Shown here in pieces: positions 5,545-6,016 of a DNA stretch of 6,016 bases (the stretch's first letter is position 1; each line of letters begins with the position of its first letter). Source of the DNA: Methylococcaceae bacterium (GTDB taxonomy: Bacteria > Pseudomonadota > Gammaproteobacteria > Methylococcales > Methylomonadaceae); NCBI GenBank assembly GCA_003155565.1, contig PMDM01000259.1:1-6016 (forward strand), given 5' to 3'. The position numbers were made by a program, and so were the translations under genes. The notes beneath the pieces are model-generated. The model did not search any database. It was given only the letters and a program-made list of their open reading frames with translations, and was not told where the DNA came from.

Positions 5545-6016
5545 ATTATGGAAAAAGCGATCATTTTAATTGCTTATAACAACCTACAGCGATTTTGGGT
5601 ATCTGATCAATGAGTTTGATAGCGTTTGAAATTGATCAGGCATAAAGTCCTGCTCGTTGATAGCTGCCAAAACGCCTGACCTGGGGTCAAGTTCATTTTT
5701 AGTGGAAATGTGAAATTTGAAAAAACAGCTTGTTTTACAAAGAAGAAGACATTCAGATTTATTTCATGAATTTGCTTGAGACCGGCGTAGACCGTGTAAA
5801 AATGTTGGGTATATTTTCTAAGTGGATATTTATAAGAAAGTTTTTCAAGAAAAACTGCACAGATGGAGTAACTATTAAGAAAAATACTCAAAAAATGGTT
5901 TCAGTGGGATTATTTTTCGGCGATCCTTTTTATTTCTGAGCTTTTACACATATATGGACTCCTCGGTTATTGCAAGATAAATTATCCCTAAATTAATGCT
6001 TCAAACAGAGATCAAG
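5545..6016. other. AT-rich region without a confident gene
   Basis: No frame here has a recognisable domain or ribosome binding site. A plus-strand frame at 5730-5939 (ATG at 5767) is rich in Lys, Phe and Ile, as random AT-rich DNA would be. A minus-strand frame at 5891-5607 runs through the inverted repeat and the repeat-like segment near 5680. The stretch 5679-5701, with GGGGTCAAGTTCATTTTTAG, resembles short dispersed sequences in proteobacterial spacers. Most of the rest is A/T tracts. The right edge may lie upstream of a gene outside the window. Confidence 0.5.
5603..5639. repeat. Inverted repeat upstream of the MFS gene (possible operator)
   Basis: CTGATCAA (5603-5610) and TTGATCAG (5632-5639) are perfect inverted copies 21 bp apart. 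Each holds the self-complementary hexamer TGATCA, and the two hexamers are centred 29 bp apart. They lie about 145-180 bp upstream of the preferred MFS start and 60-95 bp upstream of the TTG alternative. A regulator-binding site is plausible. It could equally be an RNA hairpin or chance. Confidence 0.35.

Noticed and set aside
5607..5891. 94-codon minus-strand frame upstream of the MFS gene
   Set aside because: It runs through the inverted repeat and the repeat-like segment, has no ribosome binding site and matches no known domain.
5730..5939. 69-codon plus-strand frame near the right edge
   Set aside because: There is no Shine-Dalgarno at the TTG or at the internal ATG (5767), the composition is that of AT-rich noise, and no family is recognised. 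A decayed fragment cannot be excluded.

Overview
The window looks like a chromosomal segment of a moderate-GC Gram-negative bacterium, most likely a gammaproteobacterium. The main clue is a cold-shock gene whose restored product has the CspA layout and length. A methanotroph-like (Methylococcales) origin is possible, but this is an impression from the style of the sequence and was not tested. There are two intact long genes, one broken small gene, and about 1.6 kb of AT-rich spacer carrying repeats and hairpins.

Left half (2-3145, + strand): one very large multicopper oxidase, open through the left edge, so its true start and any export signal lie outside the window. It has about 165 residues of non-cupredoxin N-terminal sequence and three recognisable cupredoxin blocks. 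All eight histidines expected for the trinuclear (type 2/type 3) copper centre are present. One of the two type 1 copper histidines is replaced by aspartate. Three insertions are unusual for the family: a Met/His-rich segment in domain 1, a CxCxC segment with an extra HIHG before domain 2, and about 255 residues between domains 2 and 3. A likely intrinsic terminator follows the stop.

Middle (3146-4242): gene-poor spacer. It holds a 98-bp MITE-like inverted-repeat element, a GC-rich hairpin, and a minus-strand cspA-type gene (3777-3987) broken by two closely spaced one-base deletions. The apparatus around that gene looks intact: a plausible promoter, a leader of about 158 nt, a Shine-Dalgarno sequence and a terminator. 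A 31-bp stretch that includes its -35 box is repeated about 670 bp away.

Right part (4243-5460 or 5544, minus strand): a 12-TM-type major facilitator exporter of the EntS/MFS_3 kind. Upstream, 5545-6016 is AT-rich with no convincing gene. It contains a CTGATCAA/TTGATCAG inverted repeat, a possible operator, and a fragment resembling dispersed repeat sequence.

No operon links these genes: the oxidase is on + and the other two are on -. I see no clear multi-gene novel system. The most distinctive item is the oxidase with its altered type 1 copper site and its insertions.
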